64,000 bases of DNA from Cohnella faecalis (GTDB lineage Bacteria; Bacillota; Bacilli; Paenibacillales; Paenibacillaceae). The notes below the pieces were generated by a model. That model had not been told where the DNA came from. It saw only the letters and a list, made by a program, of their open reading frames with translations, and did not search any database. Of this stretch, positions 61,604 through 64,000 are shown piece by piece. The translations under genes and the position numbers were made by a program. Each line of letters opens with the position of its first letter. The stretch's first letter is position 1. The stretch lies in contig NZ_QXJM01000040.1 in assembly GCF_003570905.1 (NCBI RefSeq), forward strand, positions 682,001-746,000, written 5' to 3'.

Positions 61604-62532
61604 ACACGAATCCCTTCGCTTTTGGCTTCCTCAATATAATGAAGGATTTTATGGTTAAGTGCTTCAATCTTCGAATAATCCGACTCTGGAATCGGAGAAA
61701 TCGGCATTCTTGGAATACCGGTATCGATCCCGCGTAATTTCAAGATCAACTTGCTGGCTCCGTACAAAGAAGGAAATGCCACCAATTCTGTAATGATTTC
61801 ATTGACTTTAATTTGCCAATGCTGTGCTTCGGCAATCTTGCCTTCTGCGAAACATTGCTCAATCTTCATAAATAACTCAGGCATAACGCCATAAGTACCG
61901 CCAATTCCAGCCTCAGCGCCCATTATAAGTCCTGCTACATACTGTTCGTCTGGTCCGTTGAATAAAATAAAATCTTCGCCGCCAATGCGTTTAAACTGCT
62001 GAAGCTCATATGTGCTGTCCGTTGTGATTTTGACGCCAATGACTTTATCTTGTTTGGCCAGCTTACCCAATAGATCTTTCGAAAGATGGAAGCCGGTTGT
62101 CGCAGGGATATGGTACATGATAAAAGGAAGTGATGAGCTATCAATAATCGCTTGCCAATGTTCTTCCACGCCTTTTTCTGAAATTCGGTAGTAAATGGAT
62201 GGCACTGCAGAAATTGCATCGGCTCCCACGGATTCGGCATGAACAGTCAATTCAACGCAATCACGTGTGGAGGCTGCGCCAATGTGCGCGATTACAATCA
62301 GTTCCCCTCGTACTTCTTCCATGACTGCTTGCAGTATTTGTTTGCGTTCTTCCACACTTTGCAGCATACCTTCGCCAGTGCTTCCCGCCAAATAAAGTCC
62401 TTTTACACCAATATCAGCATAATGTCTAGCAAGCTTTTTCGCTCGTTCCGGTGAAACCTCTCCCTGTTCGTCATAGCACGAGTTCATAGCAATAAATACA
62501 CCCTTGAATTTGTTTAAATCGTATGGTTTCAT
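61600..62532 (-). CDS. N-acetylneuraminate lyase / dihydrodipicolinate synthase family aldolase
   Basis: 310 residues. YLAGSTGEGMLQSVEERKQI and YYRISEKGVEEHW with FIMYHIPATTGFHL, and the Schiff-base lysine in VIGVKITTDS, follow the DHDPS/NAL superfamily layout. Company of nanE and a ROK kinase points to N-acetylneuraminate lyase, which splits sialic acid to ManNAc and pyruvate, but a related keto-acid aldolase cannot be excluded. CGGAGG lies before the ATG. Confidence 0.85.
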   Translation of the reverse strand: MKPYDLNKFKGVFIAMNSCYDEQGEVSPERAKKLARHYADIGVKGLYLAGSTGEGMLQSVEERKQILQAVMEEVRGELIVIAHIGAASTRDCVELTVHAESVGADAISAVPSIYYRISEKGVEEHWQAIIDSSSLPFIMYHIPATTGFHLSKDLLGKLAKQDKVIGVKITTDSTYELQQFKRIGGEDFILFNGPDEQYVAGLIMGAEAGIGGTYGVMPELFMKIEQCFAEGKIAEAQHWQIKVNEIITELVAFPSLYGASKLILKLRGIDTGIPRMPISPIPESDYSKIEALNHKILHYIEEAKSEGIRV

Positions 62533-62566
62533 TTGATAGACCTCCGTTATTTTTGATTTTAAGTTT

Positions 62567-63526
62567 CTATACCACGATATTTTGAGGCTCTCTTCCGTTT
62601 AATACATCGATAATGGCTTTGGCGATAGTCAAGCTTTCATACTGTAAACTCTCACAAGTGGTTCCTCCGATATGAGGCATACAAATGACGTTATCTAGCT
62701 TCAGCAGCGGATTTTGTGGGTTAACCGGCTCTTCTTCAAACACATCAAGTGCGGCTGAAGCTACCTTTTGTGAACAAAGCGCCCGATAGAGAGCTTTCTC
62801 GTCTACTAAGCTGCCTCTAGCTGCATTGATGACAGAGGCGCCTTCCTTAAGCAATGCAAATTGCTTGTCTCCAATCAGGTGATGCGTTTCTTTCATATAT
62901 GGTGTATGTAGGCTAATAATGTCAGAGTTTCCAAGCAAATGGTCCAATTCCACGAATGTGACGCCTAGTTCTTCTGCACGCAGATGATTTGGGAACACGT
63001 CATAAGCCAGTATGTTTGTTTCAAAAACAGATAGAAGCGAAGCAATCTTTTGGGAGATTTGGCCAAATCCGATGAGGCCGATTGTTTTCCCCTTCAGTTC
63101 GGAGCCCATCATCGTGCGATTCCATTCACCTTCGAACATCTGTTGATTAAATATGGGAACATGCCTAAGCATCGTAATCATTAATCCGATGGTTAACTCT
63201 GCCACAGCGTTGGTGTTTGATCCCTTCGTGTTCGTAACCCGGATTCCGCGCTGCTTTGCCGTAGCCAAATCGATATTGTCTGTTCCAGATCCGGTCTTGG
63301 AGATAACCTTTAACTTCGACGCTTTTTCCAAAATGTGTTTATCCCACGATCCGTTCCCCCCTATCATGACTGCATCCAACTCGGGGAGCACATCCTCTAA
63401 TTTATCAAAGGGAATGATAGGTTCAGACTGAATATCAATAATTTCAAATCCATTTTCACGTAGAAGTTCAGAAGCCTCGGGACATTGTTCTAGAAAATTA
63501 GGGATTCCTGCCAATACTTTTTTCAT
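62567..63526 (-). CDS. D-isomer-specific 2-hydroxyacid dehydrogenase
   Basis: 319 residues. NAD-binding GLIGFGQISQKIASLL, catalytic Arg in VINAARGSLVDEKAL, and His in CMPHIGGTTCESLQ. This matches phosphoglycerate-dehydrogenase-like enzymes without the regulatory domain. It lies between the sugar permease and the lyase gene, so it probably handles a 2-hydroxy acid or keto-acid product of the pathway. The start is preceded by AAAGGAACG. Confidence 0.87.
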   Translation of the reverse strand: MKKVLAGIPNFLEQCPEASELLRENGFEIIDIQSEPIIPFDKLEDVLPELDAVMIGGNGSWDKHILEKASKLKVISKTGSGTDNIDLATAKQRGIRVTNTKGSNTNAVAELTIGLMITMLRHVPIFNQQMFEGEWNRTMMGSELKGKTIGLIGFGQISQKIASLLSVFETNILAYDVFPNHLRAEELGVTFVELDHLLGNSDIISLHTPYMKETHHLIGDKQFALLKEGASVINAARGSLVDEKALYRALCSQKVASAALDVFEEEPVNPQNPLLKLDNVICMPHIGGTTCESLQYESLTIAKAIIDVLNGREPQNIVV

Positions 63527-63558
63527 ATGCTACGTTCCTTTCGACTTTCGACTATAAA

Positions 63559-64000
63559 TTAACCTTTAACGCTTCCATCTGTTGCTCCACTTACCATGAA
63601 TCGCGATCCCACAAAATAGAGAATGATGACAGGTATGGAAGCAATAATCGCGCCTGCCGTCAAAGTCCCCCATGGATAAACATCTTCCACGATTAACGAA
63701 GCCAACCCTAATGTAATCGTTTTAGAGTGTTCTTTGGTTATGATCACCAATGCATAAAGATATTCACTCCAACACAAGGTGAAGGAGAAAATAAGTGTGG
63801 TTATTATTCCAGGCCATGCGAGCGGCAATACTACTCTGAACATTGCTCCAAGCCTTGAACTCCCGTCAACGATTGCCGCTTCTTCAATCTCAACCGGAAT
63901 TGATTTCATGTGGGCAACTAACATCCAAGTCGCATACGGAATAACGAACGTCGGATAAATTACCCCCAACCCTAGAATTGAGTTATTTAATCCTAGTAAA
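63559..64000 (-). CDS. Carbohydrate ABC transporter permease (MalG-like), partial
   Basis: The gene enters from the right edge; the frame is open to position 64000, so the N-terminus is missing. The EAA loop of binding-protein-dependent permeases is plain: PVEIEEAAIVDGSSRLGAMF followed by RVVLPLAWPGI. Membrane segments follow (ITTLIFSFTLCWSEYLYAL, LTAGAIIASIPVIILYFVG), ending FMVSGATDGSVKG as in MalG/UgpE-type proteins. It is the upstream gene of the visible operon and would import the sugar used by the nan-like enzymes. Confidence 0.9.
   Translation of the reverse strand, partial: LLGLNNSILGLGVIYPTFVIPYATWMLVAHMKSIPVEIEEAAIVDGSSRLGAMFRVVLPLAWPGIITTLIFSFTLCWSEYLYALVIITKEHSKTITLGLASLIVEDVYPWGTLTAGAIIASIPVIILYFVGSRFMVSGATDGSVKG

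Noticed and set aside
1..64000. CRISPR arrays, tRNA or rRNA genes
   Set aside because: No regularly spaced direct repeats, cloverleaf-like sequence or conserved rRNA stretch was seen on either strand.

Overview
The window comes from a spore-forming, S-layer-bearing Firmicute, most likely Paenibacillaceae (Paenibacillus or Cohnella type). The clues are SLH-domain proteins, a fragment of the spore germination hydrolase CwlJ, strong AGGAGG ribosome binding sites, an N-acetylmannosamine catabolic operon with ABC importer and ROK kinase, and a background of roughly 50% G+C broken by two clearly AT-rich islands.

Layout. 1-3.8 kb: a frameshifted EcsC-family gene, an XRE regulator and four minus-strand genes of unknown function. 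3.9-15.1 kb (AT-rich island 1): a complete DNA phosphorothioation operon, dndB-dndC-dndD-dndE-dndA on the minus strand, convergent with a four-gene plus-strand cassette (unknown protein, ParB-like protein, SNF2-type helicase, DUF3883/PD-(D/E)XK-like protein). dndFGH is absent, so the cassette is the obvious candidate effector arm, possibly PbeABCD-like. 15.4-17.9 kb: TetR regulator with a MacB-like permease and ATPase under twin operators. 18-22.5 kb: gene debris (cwlJ, SLH, IS3) around a large SLH surface protein. 22.6-27.4 kb: WYL regulator, VOC protein, ketopantoate-reductase-like gene with divergent TetR, and an IS256-family element. 27.6-32.3 kb: secreted protein, ABC ATPase, permease, histidine kinase and response regulator in one operon. 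32.4-34.5 kb: a decayed ABC-F copy and an intact ABC-F gene.

34.74-45.3 kb (AT-rich island 2) is a roughly 10.6 kb integrated element with readable attachment sites. It carries a GHKL ATPase fused to a nuclease-like domain, an archaeo-eukaryotic primase, a ribbon-helix-helix protein, a membrane-anchored protein, an Sll1717-type ATPase, a SymE-like small protein and two serine recombinases. It sits inside a terminator-associated hairpin repeat found at least nine times in the window. The integrase open reading frame runs across the attachment site, so integration replaces the protein's C-terminus; the original tail and its terminator remain at the opposite end of the element.

45.5-64 kb: a second copy of the ketopantoate-reductase-like gene and an intact ABC-F gene, a frameshifted drug efflux gene, a methyltransferase-like TPR protein, a DinB protein, an AraC regulator with two GH13 proteins that both lack catalytic residues, two SDR genes (one paired with a divergent MerR regulator), and the 3' part of an N-acetylmannosamine/sialic-acid type catabolic operon cut by the window edge.

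Seven positions in six genes are repaired by adding back exactly one base, nearly always in a homopolymer. That pattern suggests sequencing undercalls rather than seven independent mutations, and it affects how the broken genes should be read.
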